This document shows positions 16,742 to 26,411 of a DNA stretch of 64,000 nucleotides, piece after piece. Each line of letters starts with the position of its first letter. Position 1 is the first letter of the stretch. A model generated the notes under the pieces. That model did no database searches and was not told where the DNA came from. It worked only from the letters and a program-made list of their open reading frames with translations. Origin of the DNA: Psychrobacter sp. 28M-43 (GTDB taxonomy: Bacteria; Pseudomonadota; Gammaproteobacteria; Pseudomonadales; Moraxellaceae); NCBI RefSeq assembly GCF_014770435.1, contig NZ_CP061739.1, positions 2,294,001-2,358,000 of the forward strand. Direction: 5' to 3'. The position numbers and the translations under genes are program-made.

Positions 16742-18460
16742 ATGTCCATACCTCAAGTCATCAAGACCAATGTGCTAAAAATCAACGCACCCAACGCCAA
16801 TACAAAGACCAGCTACCTTAGTAAGCTCTATGATCGTGAGATAAGTCTCAGTTATCTTATTATTATCGTGGCTTTATATTTGGTAGTGACTGCAAATATT
16901 GCGTTCTTTGAGCAGGTGCTGGCTGTCTATCCATTTAGCAAAAACGTCGGATTTATCCTGTCTATTATTGGCTTGTTATTTGGACTGATGTGGCTGGTAT
17001 TACAGCTGCTGTGCTATCGCCCAATTGCCAAACCCGTACTAGCTACGTTGCTGATTATCGCTGCCATCTGTGGTTATTTTACTAGCGCCTATGGAACGAT
17101 ATTTGATACCAACATGTTGATTAACAGTCTGGAGACCGATCAAGCAGAGGCGATGGGATTGTTTGCCCCCAGCATTGTCATTCGTGTGCTGCTACTGGGC
17201 GTGTTGCCCGCCTTTATCATTAGCAAGATACGGTTGAAACGCTTTACTTGGCAACGCAGTATTCTACAAAAAACGGCAACCTTGATCCTATCTGTTGCGC
17301 TAATCGCCGTTTGTATTTTGCCGTTTGGTGACCAGTACGCCAGCTTCTTTCGTCAACATAAACAAGTTCGCTCTTATGCCAATCCGATCACGCCTATTTA
17401 CTCTACGATCAAACTTGGCGAAAACTATGTCGATGAGCTACGCCGTCCTGATAGTTTGACGCTGCATGCGACAGATGCAAAGCGTGTGGCACCTGCTGAT
17501 AGTGTGAGTGGCAGTGCTAAACCAAAACTAATGGTATTTGTGGTTGGCGAAACGGCTCGCGCCGATCATTTCGGTTTGAACGGTTATACACGCAATACCA
17601 CACCGCTGCTCTCAAAGCAGTCAGACCTTTATAGCTTTGAAGATGCTGTCTCCTGCGGAACCTCTACGGCCTACTCCGTACCTTGCATGTTTAGCTATGC
17701 AAATCGAACAGACTACGATATCGATACCGCTAAGTATAATGAAAACGTACTAGATACGCTCAGCAAGCAAGGGGTCAATGTCATTTGGCGCGACAATAAC
17801 TCTAGCTCAAAAGGCGTGGCTGATCGCGTTACTTTTGAAGACTATAAAACAGCTGACACAAACCCCAACTGTGATGTCGAATGCCGAGATATCGGTATGC
17901 TTGATGGTTTTGATGAACTGGTTAAATCAGGCAGCTCACAGAAAGAGATGCCGAAAGACACGCTTATTTTGTTACACCAAATGGGTAATCATGGTCCCGC
18001 TTATTATCAGCGCTATCCTAAAGAATTTGAAAAATATAACCCTGTCTGCATGACCAATGAGCTGTCTAAATGTGATGCTCAGTCTGTGATAAATGGTTAC
18101 GATAATGCGATTCGTTATACCGATTACTTTTTGAGTAATGTGATTGATACGCTAAAGCCTTATGAGCAAGATTATGATGTGGTAATGGTATATATTAGTG
18201 ATCATGGGGAGAGTTTGGGTGAAAATAATATCTACCTGCACGGCTTGCCCTATAAGTTCGCACCAGATGCACAAAAACACGTGCCTACGATAGTTTGGTC
18301 GCCCAATAGTAATAGTATCGATACTGAAAGTCTTTCTAGTATGGTCAATCAGCCAGTGTCACACGATTTTATTACGCCGACATTGCTGAACTTTTTTAGT
18401 ATTACGACCGATGAGGTGAAAGGTGCACCAACCTTTTTTAAACTGGGTCATTCTAATTGA
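16742..18460 (+). CDS. eptA: Lipid A phosphoethanolamine transferase EptA/PmrC
   Basis: Inner-membrane enzyme that moves phosphoethanolamine from phosphatidylethanolamine to lipid A, lowering the negative charge and giving polymyxin resistance; the same family as MCR. From ATG 16742 it has 572 residues with five N-terminal membrane helices (about 36-56, 67-90, 97-116, 145-161, 177-196). The periplasmic sulfatase-like domain has VVGETARADHFGLNGY with Thr271 as the phospho-acceptor, SCGTSTAYSVPCMFS, and the metal ligands in SDHGESLGE and LPY after HG. Cysteines for the disulfides are present. It is followed by a PmrAB-like pair, as in the Acinetobacter pmrCAB operon. Confidence 0.93.
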   Translation: MSIPQVIKTNVLKINAPNANTKTSYLSKLYDREISLSYLIIIVALYLVVTANIAFFEQVLAVYPFSKNVGFILSIIGLLFGLMWLVLQLLCYRPIAKPVLATLLIIAAICGYFTSAYGTIFDTNMLINSLETDQAEAMGLFAPSIVIRVLLLGVLPAFIISKIRLKRFTWQRSILQKTATLILSVALIAVCILPFGDQYASFFRQHKQVRSYANPITPIYSTIKLGENYVDELRRPDSLTLHATDAKRVAPADSVSGSAKPKLMVFVVGETARADHFGLNGYTRNTTPLLSKQSDLYSFEDAVSCGTSTAYSVPCMFSYANRTDYDIDTAKYNENVLDTLSKQGVNVIWRDNNSSSKGVADRVTFEDYKTADTNPNCDVECRDIGMLDGFDELVKSGSSQKEMPKDTLILLHQMGNHGPAYYQRYPKEFEKYNPVCMTNELSKCDAQSVINGYDNAIRYTDYFLSNVIDTLKPYEQDYDVVMVYISDHGESLGENNIYLHGLPYKFAPDAQKHVPTIVWSPNSNSIDTESLSSMVNQPVSHDFITPTLLNFFSITTDEVKGAPTFFKLGHSN

Positions 18461-18565
18461 TTGGCTAAAAGTGAGTTATTCCAAAGAATTTATTAAAACA
18501 GCTCACTACATTCGTTTTATATCGTTCAGTCCTTTTAGGTAACCACTATTTTTTAGGTCAGCATC

Positions 18566-19261
18566 ATGTACAAAATACTCGTTATTGAAGACAACCCCGA
18601 TATCGTGGCCAATATTTATGCTTTTTTTGAGCCAAAAGGGTTTGAGTTGGACAACGCGCATAACGGCTATAGCGGGCTAACACTTGCCTCAAACAATCGC
18701 TATGATGTAATCCTGCTAGATGTAATGCTACCAGGTATGGATGGCACGCAGCTGTGCAAAAAGCTCAGAGAAGAGTTGCATGATAAAACGCCCGTGCTAA
18801 TGCTCACGGCTCGCGATACAATCTTGGATAAAGTCGCTGGTTTTGATAGCGGCGCTGATGATTATTTGGTCAAGCCGTTTTCGTTGGTTGAGTTGGAATG
18901 TCGTATCAAAGCGCTCATACGTCGCCATGAAGACGATCATTTTGCCCACAGTATTGCCGTCGGAGCGTTGTCCTTAAACAATAGTGAGCATACTATTATG
19001 CGTGAGGGACAATCACTGAAGCTTACTCCCACTGGCTTTAAAATATTGCACATCCTAATGAGTGCAGCGCCTAGAGTCGTCAGTAAAACTGAGATTGAAG
19101 AAAAAGTGTGGGGGCTAGACATACCCAGTAGTGATGCACTGCGCACCCATATGCATAGCGTGCGCGCACAGGTTGATAAGCCATTTGACATACCCATGAT
19201 AGTCACAGTACCTGGCGTAGGTTACCAAGTTGTTGACCCTAATAAATCAGCAAACGCGTAG
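18566..19261 (+). CDS. pmrA: PmrA-like OmpR-family response regulator
   Basis: 231 residues. The receiver domain has acidic EDN at residues 8-10, the phospho-acceptor Asp52 in LLDVMLPGMDG, the TARD motif and Lys102 in YLVKPFS. The C-terminal winged helix ends with VVSKTEIEEKVWGLDIPSSD and RTHMHSVRAQVDKPFD, then VPGVGYQVV. It lies between eptA and the kinase, the order of pmrCAB. Its name is inferred from this order and from the PmrA boxes upstream of eptA and dgkA, since response regulators of this class look alike. Confidence 0.85.
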   Translation: MYKILVIEDNPDIVANIYAFFEPKGFELDNAHNGYSGLTLASNNRYDVILLDVMLPGMDGTQLCKKLREELHDKTPVLMLTARDTILDKVAGFDSGADDYLVKPFSLVELECRIKALIRRHEDDHFAHSIAVGALSLNNSEHTIMREGQSLKLTPTGFKILHILMSAAPRVVSKTEIEEKVWGLDIPSSDALRTHMHSVRAQVDKPFDIPMIVTVPGVGYQVVDPNKSANA

Positions 19262-19388
19262 TCATGATTGCAGTATGAATTGAATAAACCTTATCCAATT
19301 TACTAATCGACTTACCGTACCATATTTCTCGCTCTATTATATATAGCCCTGTTATATATCGCCTTATTCTATTAGGTTGTCCTACGCC

Positions 19389-20729
19389 ATGCTCAATATA
19401 GACTCGATAGCCAATAAGTTCAGACTGTCTTACTTCATATTCGCGTTATTACTGTGCGCAGCTTTTGTCAGTATTTTCTTGTACGCAGAGAGCCGAATAG
19501 AGCAAGATTTGGTCAAGGCTCGCCTATTGCAGCAGCTAGAGCTTAGTCAAGAAAAATACGGTGACCAGCCTATTTATGTCGCTGACCCAGGTATCAAGAT
19601 TTATCGCTATGATAAAGCACCTGCTAGTTTGCAAGCGATAGCCAATGACACGGTGCAAGAGACTTCTGTCACTGTTAATAAGGCCTCTGGAGCAGGTCAT
19701 GCCAACCTGCATCTTTTTGCCTATACCCAAGACGGTCAAACCTATATTTTGACTTACCTAGAAAACACCGAAATGGTGATGGGAAATTACCCAGTCTTGG
19801 CGATATTTGAGCACCTAGAAGACATTTTTGCAGATACGCTAAAAGTAGCCGTGATTCTAAGCTTACTTATCGCCGCTATTTTTTCCCAATTGTCCTCTAA
19901 ACAAATCATCAAGCCTTTACTAGATTTGAAGCGAGCCGTCGAGACCGACCATCATAACTTAAGCGACTTGACACACTTACCATCTGAGGTTGGTGTCTTG
20001 GCACGGGCTATCGATGAGAAAAACCACAAGTTAGAACAGTACCTCAAGCGCGAGCAACTGTTTACTGGTGATGTCAGCCACGAGTTACGCACGCCATTGA
20101 CTATTATCATGGGGGCTTCCGAGGTGTTGGCCTCGCAACTAGACGCTGACAGCCACTTAAATGAGTTTACCAATCGTATTAGCACTACTGCCAAAGAAAC
20201 TTCTGAGATTATCACCGCTCTGCTTCTACTATCGCGCGCGCCTGAAAAGTTAGATGCACCGCAAACCTCTATTAACAGTATCGCTTTAGCGGAAATGCAG
20301 CGCCTAAAATACTTACTGCGGTATAAGTCTGTTACTTGTCAGGTAATTGCTGAGCAGGAATACAGCGCTTACGTACGCCCCGAACTCCTAAAAATGGCAT
20401 TGGGCAACCTCATAAAAAATGCGTTTCAATATACCGATGATGGCGAAGTAACCATTACTATCGATGACGAAAAAATCATGGTGACTGATACTGGCTTAGG
20501 TATTCCTGAAGCGATGATGCCTCTATTATATGAACGGTTTGAGCGATTAGAGTCTCAGTATAAAGACGAGCAAACAATCCTGTTGTCAGAGCATGAGACA
20601 AAACATAAGGTTGAAGGATCAGGTCTAGGGCTCAGTATCGTCCAGCGTATCATGTCGCATATGGGTTGGCAGCTCACTCACCAAGCCAATCGCTCAGGTG
20701 GTAGCACCTTTAGTATTTATTATAAGTAA
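19389..20729 (+). CDS. pmrB: PmrB-like sensor histidine kinase
   Basis: 446 residues. A first membrane helix (about 12-30) and a second (about 156-172) enclose a periplasmic sensor of about 120 residues. A HAMP-like linker is followed by the H-box GDVSHELRTPLTIIMG, the N-box GNLIKNAFQYTDDGEV, G1 VTDTGLGIPEAM and G2 GSGLGLSIVQRIM. The start at ATG 19389 is preferred over the TTG at 19377. The sensor region lacks a visible ExxE iron motif of the Salmonella type, so the stimulus is unknown. It is the partner of the regulator 127 bases upstream. Confidence 0.85.
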   Translation: MLNIDSIANKFRLSYFIFALLLCAAFVSIFLYAESRIEQDLVKARLLQQLELSQEKYGDQPIYVADPGIKIYRYDKAPASLQAIANDTVQETSVTVNKASGAGHANLHLFAYTQDGQTYILTYLENTEMVMGNYPVLAIFEHLEDIFADTLKVAVILSLLIAAIFSQLSSKQIIKPLLDLKRAVETDHHNLSDLTHLPSEVGVLARAIDEKNHKLEQYLKREQLFTGDVSHELRTPLTIIMGASEVLASQLDADSHLNEFTNRISTTAKETSEIITALLLLSRAPEKLDAPQTSINSIALAEMQRLKYLLRYKSVTCQVIAEQEYSAYVRPELLKMALGNLIKNAFQYTDDGEVTITIDDEKIMVTDTGLGIPEAMMPLLYERFERLESQYKDEQTILLSEHETKHKVEGSGLGLSIVQRIMSHMGWQLTHQANRSGGSTFSIYYK

Positions 20730-20758
20730 CCTTGTGATAGTCCAAAGATATCTTCACC

Positions 20759-20783
20759 TCCCAATCATAATTGCTGATTGGGA
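20759..20783. repeat. Hairpin after pmrB
   Basis: TCCCAATCA and TGATTGGGA pair perfectly around a seven-base loop, 29 bases past the kinase stop. No T-run follows, so it may be a processing or weak termination site. Confidence 0.5.
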
Positions 20784-20834
20784 AATGAAAAATTTAAACA
20801 CCCATTACGCTTTAATCTCATCCATCTATTTCCT

Positions 20835-20868
20835 CTTAACGTTTTCTTAACCTCTCCCGTCTTATACT
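20835..20868 (+). promoter_or_regulatory. PmrA box and -10 of dgkA
   Basis: CTTAAC-GTTTT-CTTAAC (20835-20851) is followed eleven bases later by TATACT (20863-20868), the same geometry as upstream of eptA. The dgkA ATG is 39 bases further on. Confidence 0.85.
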
Positions 20869-20907
20869 CAGGCTATCTTAATTTTAATAGACCGTTAAGA
20901 ACGCCCT

Positions 20908-21381
20908 ATGAAGCAAATTACTCATACCAACCTTGTAGACCCATCAGCCGAGCATAGTTCTATCAATCAGACGACGCATGATAATGCACTCGCAGCTGAT
21001 AGCTTTGCAAGTCATGCCAAAGGTAAAACGGGAATCCTTCGCATTATAAAAGCCACTGGCTACTCTATAGATGGCTTTAAAGCCGCATATAAATTGGAAG
21101 CGGCTTTTAGACAAGTTTTGTGGCTCAATCTTATACTGCTAGCTGCTGTCATCGTTATGCCTTTTGCGCTTGGTATAAAAATGATGCTGGTCGTCGCTTC
21201 TTTTTTATCTTTGATTGTTGAGCTAGTCAACACAGGTATCGAAGCTTGCGTTGACCATACTTCAACCGCCAAACACCCGCTCGCAAAAATCGCAAAAGAT
21301 GTCGGCTCTGCGGCACAGTTCTTAGCGTTAAGTTTGTTAATGGTTTTATGGGTAATGGCGTTGTCTGCTCTACTTTATTAA
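20908..21381 (+). CDS. dgkA: Diacylglycerol kinase DgkA
   Basis: Small membrane kinase that phosphorylates diacylglycerol to phosphatidic acid, so the lipid is recycled. EptA releases diacylglycerol from phosphatidylethanolamine, which explains its control by the same box. The core starts near residue 44 (RIIKATGYSIDGFKAAYKLE AAFRQ region) and has three membrane helices. The catalytic signature is SLIVELVNTGIEACVDH. At 157 residues it has about 40 extra N-terminal residues over the usual 120, polar and probably unstructured. Confidence 0.92.
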   Translation: MKQITHTNLVDPSAEHSSINQTTHDNALAADSFASHAKGKTGILRIIKATGYSIDGFKAAYKLEAAFRQVLWLNLILLAAVIVMPFALGIKMMLVVASFLSLIVELVNTGIEACVDHTSTAKHPLAKIAKDVGSAAQFLALSLLMVLWVMALSALLY

Positions 21382-21509
21382 AGTCTGATCTACTTTATTA
21401 AAGCATGGCGAGCACTCGCCTAACAGCACAATGCGCTGCTTAGATAAACAATAAAACGAAGGTCGTATTAAGAACTATCAACATCGCATATACGTTATCA
21501 GGTGTAGTC

Positions 21510-22334
21510 ATGACTTCAGAAAACAACGCAGTGACTTGGGACTGGCTAAAACTACTGTGCGTGACCATCATGGCCACCTTAGTTTTTGAGCATAGCCAAT
21601 TAGATGTACGCATCAGTGAGCTTTTTTATAACAATGGTCACTGGCTACTCGAAAAGGGCGCGCAGCCTTATGCATTTATCTTTTATGATTTGCCCAAAGT
21701 ATTATTGTTTCTATTGGCTGTCTATCTCATAGCGGTTTTAATCATCAAGTACAGACAATCAAGGCTTAATGCTACTGCCCTAAGCTGCAATAAGCTAAAT
21801 CGCAGTAAGCTCAGTCATAATAACCTTGATCAGTTTCTGCTTCCTTTACCTATGCGCGAGATAAGCTACCTACTGATTATATTGGCGATTGTGCCTACTA
21901 CTATTGCCACGCTCAAAGGCGTCACTCATATTAGCTGCCCAAATGATTTGGTTATTTTTAATGGGGATTTGCCCTACCTCAATCTTTGGCAAAACATCGT
22001 AGCAGCAACGCCTGCCAGATGCTTCCCAGCGGCTCACGCCAGCGCAGGATTTTCTTTATATGGACTGGCTTTTTTACCAACATTAAGAAAATACCGCTAT
22101 CAGATAGTCATATCAGTAACTATTTTGGGCTGGACAATGGGACTGTATAAGATGCTGTTTGGCGATCATTTCTTTAGCCATACATTGGTCTCAATGCTGC
22201 TGTCATTAACCATAGCCTGTGCGCTCGCAGCCCTATTTTTCAAACAATCGATTAAGAGTAAGGCACACAGCACCAACGACGATAAAAGACATATTGGTCT
22301 TAGCTTGTCTAGCATTGAGCACTCTAATACTTAA
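21510..22334 (+). CDS. PAP2-family membrane phosphatase
   Basis: 274 residues with about six membrane helices. The PAP2 motifs are present in a divergent form: KGVTHISCP (motif 1), CFPAAHASAG with the catalytic histidine (motif 2), and MLFGDHFFSHTL (motif 3). Similar genes follow mcr-1 and other EptA genes and belong to the group that includes LpxT and PgpB-like phosphatases. It is 128 bases after dgkA with no clear terminator between, so it may share the PmrA-controlled transcript. It might act on lipid phosphates or lipid A; the substrate is inferred. Confidence 0.88.
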   Translation: MTSENNAVTWDWLKLLCVTIMATLVFEHSQLDVRISELFYNNGHWLLEKGAQPYAFIFYDLPKVLLFLLAVYLIAVLIIKYRQSRLNATALSCNKLNRSKLSHNNLDQFLLPLPMREISYLLIILAIVPTTIATLKGVTHISCPNDLVIFNGDLPYLNLWQNIVAATPARCFPAAHASAGFSLYGLAFLPTLRKYRYQIVISVTILGWTMGLYKMLFGDHFFSHTLVSMLLSLTIACALAALFFKQSIKSKAHSTNDDKRHIGLSLSSIEHSNT

Positions 22335-22551
22335 AGTTGGCACTTAGGTTCAGTACTTATGCATCAGTACTTTGAATGGACGTTCGGGCATGACAGAGTT
22401 GTTCATTATCTCTTTACTAAAATAGCACTACTAAGTATTTGAAAAACCCTGTATAAATAATTGACAATCATTGGCTTATTGTTAAGCAAACGCAAGGATA
22501 GCGCTTGTGAATGAGCTCCTCCATATCAAGAGGCGGTAAAGGAATGTAGCT

Positions 22552-23166
22552 ATGCGCTTGTTGTCTATTAGGTCAAAACCGTCGCATATCTATTCTTTTT
22601 TGACCATTTTATTATTGCTCGTAGGCACTGCAAGTAGCAGTCAAGCTGCCAGTTACGCTATTAATCCTGCCAGCACTCATATCCGATTTGCTATCGAACA
22701 CTTTAAGAGTTCAGCCACGACTGGTGGTTTTTATAATATCAAAGGTCAATTGCAATACGATCCAAACTTAAGATCAGGCGAAATCTCATTGATCATACCG
22801 ATAAACTCCTTAAATACGGGCAACCCTTCTTTTAATAATAGCCTAACTGGGCCTGAATTTTTTGATATGCAGAGGTTTCCTTCAGCGCAGTTTGAATCGA
22901 CAAAATGGCATTTTAATCAAGATAAAAAAAGGCCGCAGGTCTCACAAATAGATGGCCAATTGACACTGCATGGCGAGACCCACCCAATTAGCCTAACCGC
23001 GACTAAGTTTAATTGTTATCTAAATACGAGCATCAAAAAAGATGTTTGTGGGGGTGAGTTCACTGCTACGATTAATCGTACAAAATGGAATATCAATAAA
23101 TTCGCTTGGTTCGGACTGACCAAAAACCTTGACTTAAGTATCAAGGTCGAAGCCGCCAGACAGTAG
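22552..23166 (+). CDS. YceI-family periplasmic protein
   Basis: 204 residues with a signal peptide: basic start, hydrophobic segment around residues 13-27, then cleavage probably near SSQAAS. The mature part is a YceI beta-barrel (YAINPASTHIRFAIEHFKSS at its start, DMQRFPSAQFES and LTLHGETHPISLTATKFNC). YceI proteins bind isoprenoid or amphiphilic ligands and often accompany cytochromes. AAAGGAATGTAGCT precedes the ATG. It is the first gene of a four-gene set with two cytochromes c and an amine oxidase, 73 bases before the next start. Confidence 0.9.
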   Translation: MRLLSIRSKPSHIYSFLTILLLLVGTASSSQAASYAINPASTHIRFAIEHFKSSATTGGFYNIKGQLQYDPNLRSGEISLIIPINSLNTGNPSFNNSLTGPEFFDMQRFPSAQFESTKWHFNQDKKRPQVSQIDGQLTLHGETHPISLTATKFNCYLNTSIKKDVCGGEFTATINRTKWNINKFAWFGLTKNLDLSIKVEAARQ

Positions 23167-23239
23167 TATTTTTAATGTTTCGCCACTGTCTTAATAGATA
23201 CGGGTAGTGATTTGCAGAAAGCTTAAAAAGGAATTAGAC

Positions 23240-24646
23240 ATGATTCATCGATATTATAAGGACATTGTGAAGCCACTTTCTGCAGTCATGCCAGCATTGT
23301 CATTTTCAGTGGTCATAGGATTTGGCGCCTCTACCGTAGCGATGGCCGCTGGCGTCAGTTTCCAAGAAAATACTTTGCCTAGCAGCACAAGCTTACCCAA
23401 TATCAGCCCCACCAATAGTGCGCTTGCCAATCGCGGTGCTTACGTGGCTCGTACAGCCGACTGTATGGCCTGTCACCGTGAAAATTATAGTGGCGGCGTG
23501 CCGATTGAGACGCCCGTTGGCAATATTTACTCAACCAATATCACACCCTCTAAGAAATACGGTATAGGTAATTATACTGAAGCTGATTTTAAAAAAGCCT
23601 TGCAAAAAGGTCGCACACCAAATCATCAGCTTTATCCTGCTATGCCTTACCCGTCTTATCATGGCATGACAGATGAGGATATCAGCGCCTTGTTCGCGTA
23701 CTTTCAGACCGTTCCTATCGTAGACAAACCACCTGAAAAAACCACTCATTTGCCTTTCCCGTTAAATATTCGTAGCTTAATGCTGGCATGGAATGTCATC
23801 AATGTGCCCTCTACTGAAAATCGCTCAGGGCTAACTGAAACTCAGCAGCGCGGTGAATATTTGGTCAATAACTTAGAGCACTGCGGTACCTGTCACACCC
23901 CGCGCAACTTAACCCAAGGCCTAGATAAAGACCACTATTTATCCGGCGCACCACTTGGCAAATGGTTTGCACCGAATATCACCCCTGACAACGACACAGG
24001 TATCGGCCTTTGGAGCGAAGTGGATATCGTAAATTATCTACGTACAGGAACGCTTGATAAGCGCGCTTACGCGGGCGGGCCAATGGCAGAAGCCGTGGCG
24101 CACAGTATGCGCTACCTAACCGACGAAGACCTTATAGCGATGGCTGACTATTTAAAAGTCGTCCCAGCCATTAAGACCGATGACTATTTGATACCTGTCA
24201 ATATTTCTCGTCTACCGCAACCAGTCAGCGATTCTATTACTTACGACTTACTTGAGCAAAAAGACTATCTGGCACATGCCAAAACCAATACTGTCAGCAG
24301 TGCCAACAATAGCGGTCTGAACAGCAACACGCCAAAAGAGTTGTATCTGACACATTGCGCTAGCTGTCATGGGGTCGACGGTTACGCCCAGCCCGATGCA
24401 CGCTACGCCTCCATCGTTGGTTTGAGTAGTATTCGCCGCGTAAAACCTGATGCGCTCGTTGGCGTAATTGCCTTTGGCGCGAAAGGTGCCTTTAACACAG
24501 CACCAAAAATGCCTGGTTTTTCAGAAGACTTAAGCCCTGCGCAGATTGCTAATATTACTAACTACGTACGAGTCAAATTTGGTGGTTTATCAAATAGCGA
24601 TGTTAGTGCCGCTGAAGTCACGCGCGTGATAAAAGAAAAAAGTTAG
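23240..24646 (+). CDS. Triheme cytochrome c (alcohol dehydrogenase cytochrome-subunit type)
   Basis: 468 residues with a signal peptide ending near VAMAAG and three CxxCH heme sites: CMACH at 75-79, CGTCH at 215-219 and CASCH at 373-377. The arrangement is that of AdhB-like cytochrome subunits that receive electrons from periplasmic dehydrogenases and pass them to ubiquinone or an oxidase. AAGGAATTAGAC before the ATG at 23240 decides the start over an earlier frame extension at 23207. It sits directly before a Tat-exported flavin amine oxidase with no PQQ or alcohol dehydrogenase gene near, so it probably serves that flavoprotein. Confidence 0.9.
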   Translation: MIHRYYKDIVKPLSAVMPALSFSVVIGFGASTVAMAAGVSFQENTLPSSTSLPNISPTNSALANRGAYVARTADCMACHRENYSGGVPIETPVGNIYSTNITPSKKYGIGNYTEADFKKALQKGRTPNHQLYPAMPYPSYHGMTDEDISALFAYFQTVPIVDKPPEKTTHLPFPLNIRSLMLAWNVINVPSTENRSGLTETQQRGEYLVNNLEHCGTCHTPRNLTQGLDKDHYLSGAPLGKWFAPNITPDNDTGIGLWSEVDIVNYLRTGTLDKRAYAGGPMAEAVAHSMRYLTDEDLIAMADYLKVVPAIKTDDYLIPVNISRLPQPVSDSITYDLLEQKDYLAHAKTNTVSSANNSGLNSNTPKELYLTHCASCHGVDGYAQPDARYASIVGLSSIRRVKPDALVGVIAFGAKGAFNTAPKMPGFSEDLSPAQIANITNYVRVKFGGLSNSDVSAAEVTRVIKEKS

Positions 24647-24716
24647 CTATAAAGAATAGGCATAAATTAGTATTTTCAATAACACCGCAAAGACTCAGCA
24701 CGATAAGGATAATCCT

Positions 24717-26318
24717 ATGAATGACCTGCTCCAATCTCCCACGCGACGACAACTGCTCTCAATGATAGGCAAGACGGCAGGCGCGACCGCGATGTATCAA
24801 GCGATGGCCACGTTGGGGTTTGCATCTGAGTCGAGCTTCAAAGAAGAGATGAATCTGAAAGGCGCACCGGCTGGTGCCAGCATCCTGATTTTGGGTGCAG
24901 GATTGGGTGGTCTAACTGCCGCCTATGAGCTACGCAAAGCGGGCTACAAAGTGACCGTGCTTGAGTACCAAAATCGTGGCGGTGGCCGCAGCTGGACACT
25001 CAACAGCGGTGACAAATATACTGAACTTGGCGGTGCTGAGGTCACTTGCGACTTTAAAAAAGGCAATTACTTCAATGGCGGACCATGGCGACTGCCCATC
25101 CACCACTACGCGGTCTTTCATTACTGCAAAAAGTTCGGTGTGGCATTGCAGCCTTTTATCCAGACCAATGATCGCGCTTATCTGCATCGTACCAATCACT
25201 TCGATGGTGCGCCGCAGCGCTTGGGCGAAGTACAAAGCGATATTCGTGGCTATGTGTCAGAACTGCTGTCCAAAGCCGTCAATACAGGCAGTCTCGATAG
25301 TACGGTCAATAAAGAGGACAAAGAAAAATTACTCGAAGGTCTCAAGGGCTGGGGCGTGCTAGATAACAACTATCGCTATGTCAAAAGCCATGAAACGGGC
25401 AAGCATCGTGGCTATAGTGTATATCCCGGTGGTGGTCTGATGCCTGAGGCCAAACCATCAACACCCATACCGATGGACAAATTATTAGACTCAGGTATGT
25501 GGTCGGATATTTATAGCAACTATACCGTGCATGTGCATCAACCAACGATGTTTCAGCCTGTCGGCGGTATGGGGAAAATCGGTGATGCGTTCACACGTGA
25601 ATGTCGAGATATGATTACCTTCAATGCCAAAGTCATCAAAATCAATCAAGACGAAACTGGGGTTACCGTTGACTATGTCGATAGCAACAGCCCTGACGGT
25701 ATAGCCAAAACAGTGCGCGCAGGTTGGTGCATTTGTACTATCCCCTTGTCAATATTGACGCAGATTGATATCAATGTCTCCGCGCCAATGAAACAAGCGA
25801 TGGCAGCCGTTCCTTATGACAGCTCGTATAAAGTAGGTTTGGAGTTCAAACGAAGGTTTTGGGAAGAGGATGAATGGATCTATGGCGGTATCACTTATAC
25901 CGATATGCCTATCTCACAAATCTCCTACCCGTCACAAGATATGTTTAGCTCAGGCTCAGGTGTGCTACTTGGCGCGTATGGGTTTGGAGAGGCGTCGTAC
26001 AAGTTTAACTCGTTGACTCCTAAAGAACGTATCAATGCCGCGCTCGCCTATGGCAAACAGATTCATCCGCAATATACCAAAGAGTTCCGTTCGGGCACGT
26101 CTGTCGCATGGCACCGTATCCCTTGGTCGCTTGGCTGCTACGGTATCTGGAGCGAGTCAAGTCGTGAGCAGTATTATCAAACATTATGCGAGATAGACCA
26201 CCGGATTGTGTTAGCAGGTGAGCATTGCTCACATATTCCTGCATGGCAAGAGGGCGCGATATTATCCGGTATGGATGCTGCCAAACGCTTACATCAAAAG
26301 GCCAAGAAACTTGGATAG
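24717..26318 (+). CDS. Tat-exported flavin monoamine oxidase/dehydrogenase
   Basis: 533 residues. An N-terminal twin-arginine signal (TRRQLLSMIGKTAGATA) shows export of the folded FAD protein to the periplasm. The FAD site is ILGAGLGGLTAAYELRKAGY (glycines 60, 62, 65), with YQNRGGGRSWTLN as the second flavin motif. The C-terminal FAD block is VLAGEHCSHIPAWQEGAI. It belongs to the amine oxidase family that includes NicA2; NicA2 hands electrons to a cytochrome c and not to oxygen. Cytochrome c genes lie on both sides here, so a dehydrogenase role is likely. The amine substrate is unknown. Confidence 0.9.
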   Translation: MNDLLQSPTRRQLLSMIGKTAGATAMYQAMATLGFASESSFKEEMNLKGAPAGASILILGAGLGGLTAAYELRKAGYKVTVLEYQNRGGGRSWTLNSGDKYTELGGAEVTCDFKKGNYFNGGPWRLPIHHYAVFHYCKKFGVALQPFIQTNDRAYLHRTNHFDGAPQRLGEVQSDIRGYVSELLSKAVNTGSLDSTVNKEDKEKLLEGLKGWGVLDNNYRYVKSHETGKHRGYSVYPGGGLMPEAKPSTPIPMDKLLDSGMWSDIYSNYTVHVHQPTMFQPVGGMGKIGDAFTRECRDMITFNAKVIKINQDETGVTVDYVDSNSPDGIAKTVRAGWCICTIPLSILTQIDINVSAPMKQAMAAVPYDSSYKVGLEFKRRFWEEDEWIYGGITYTDMPISQISYPSQDMFSSGSGVLLGAYGFGEASYKFNSLTPKERINAALAYGKQIHPQYTKEFRSGTSVAWHRIPWSLGCYGIWSESSREQYYQTLCEIDHRIVLAGEHCSHIPAWQEGAILSGMDAAKRLHQKAKKLG

Positions 26319-26411
26319 CTAAAGCTAACTTTTGAGTAATAAGCTTTGAATAATAACTCTGCCTTTCAAGCAAGAATGATAACAATGAGACTAAGCACAT
26401 TAGGAACAATT

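Noticed and set aside
20759..20783. Terminator after pmrB
   Set aside because: The stem is good but lacks a T-run, so it is listed only as a hairpin.
24961..25362. Plus-strand frame of 133 codons within the amine oxidase
   Set aside because: Alternative frame of a well-supported gene, without start signal or recognisable domain.
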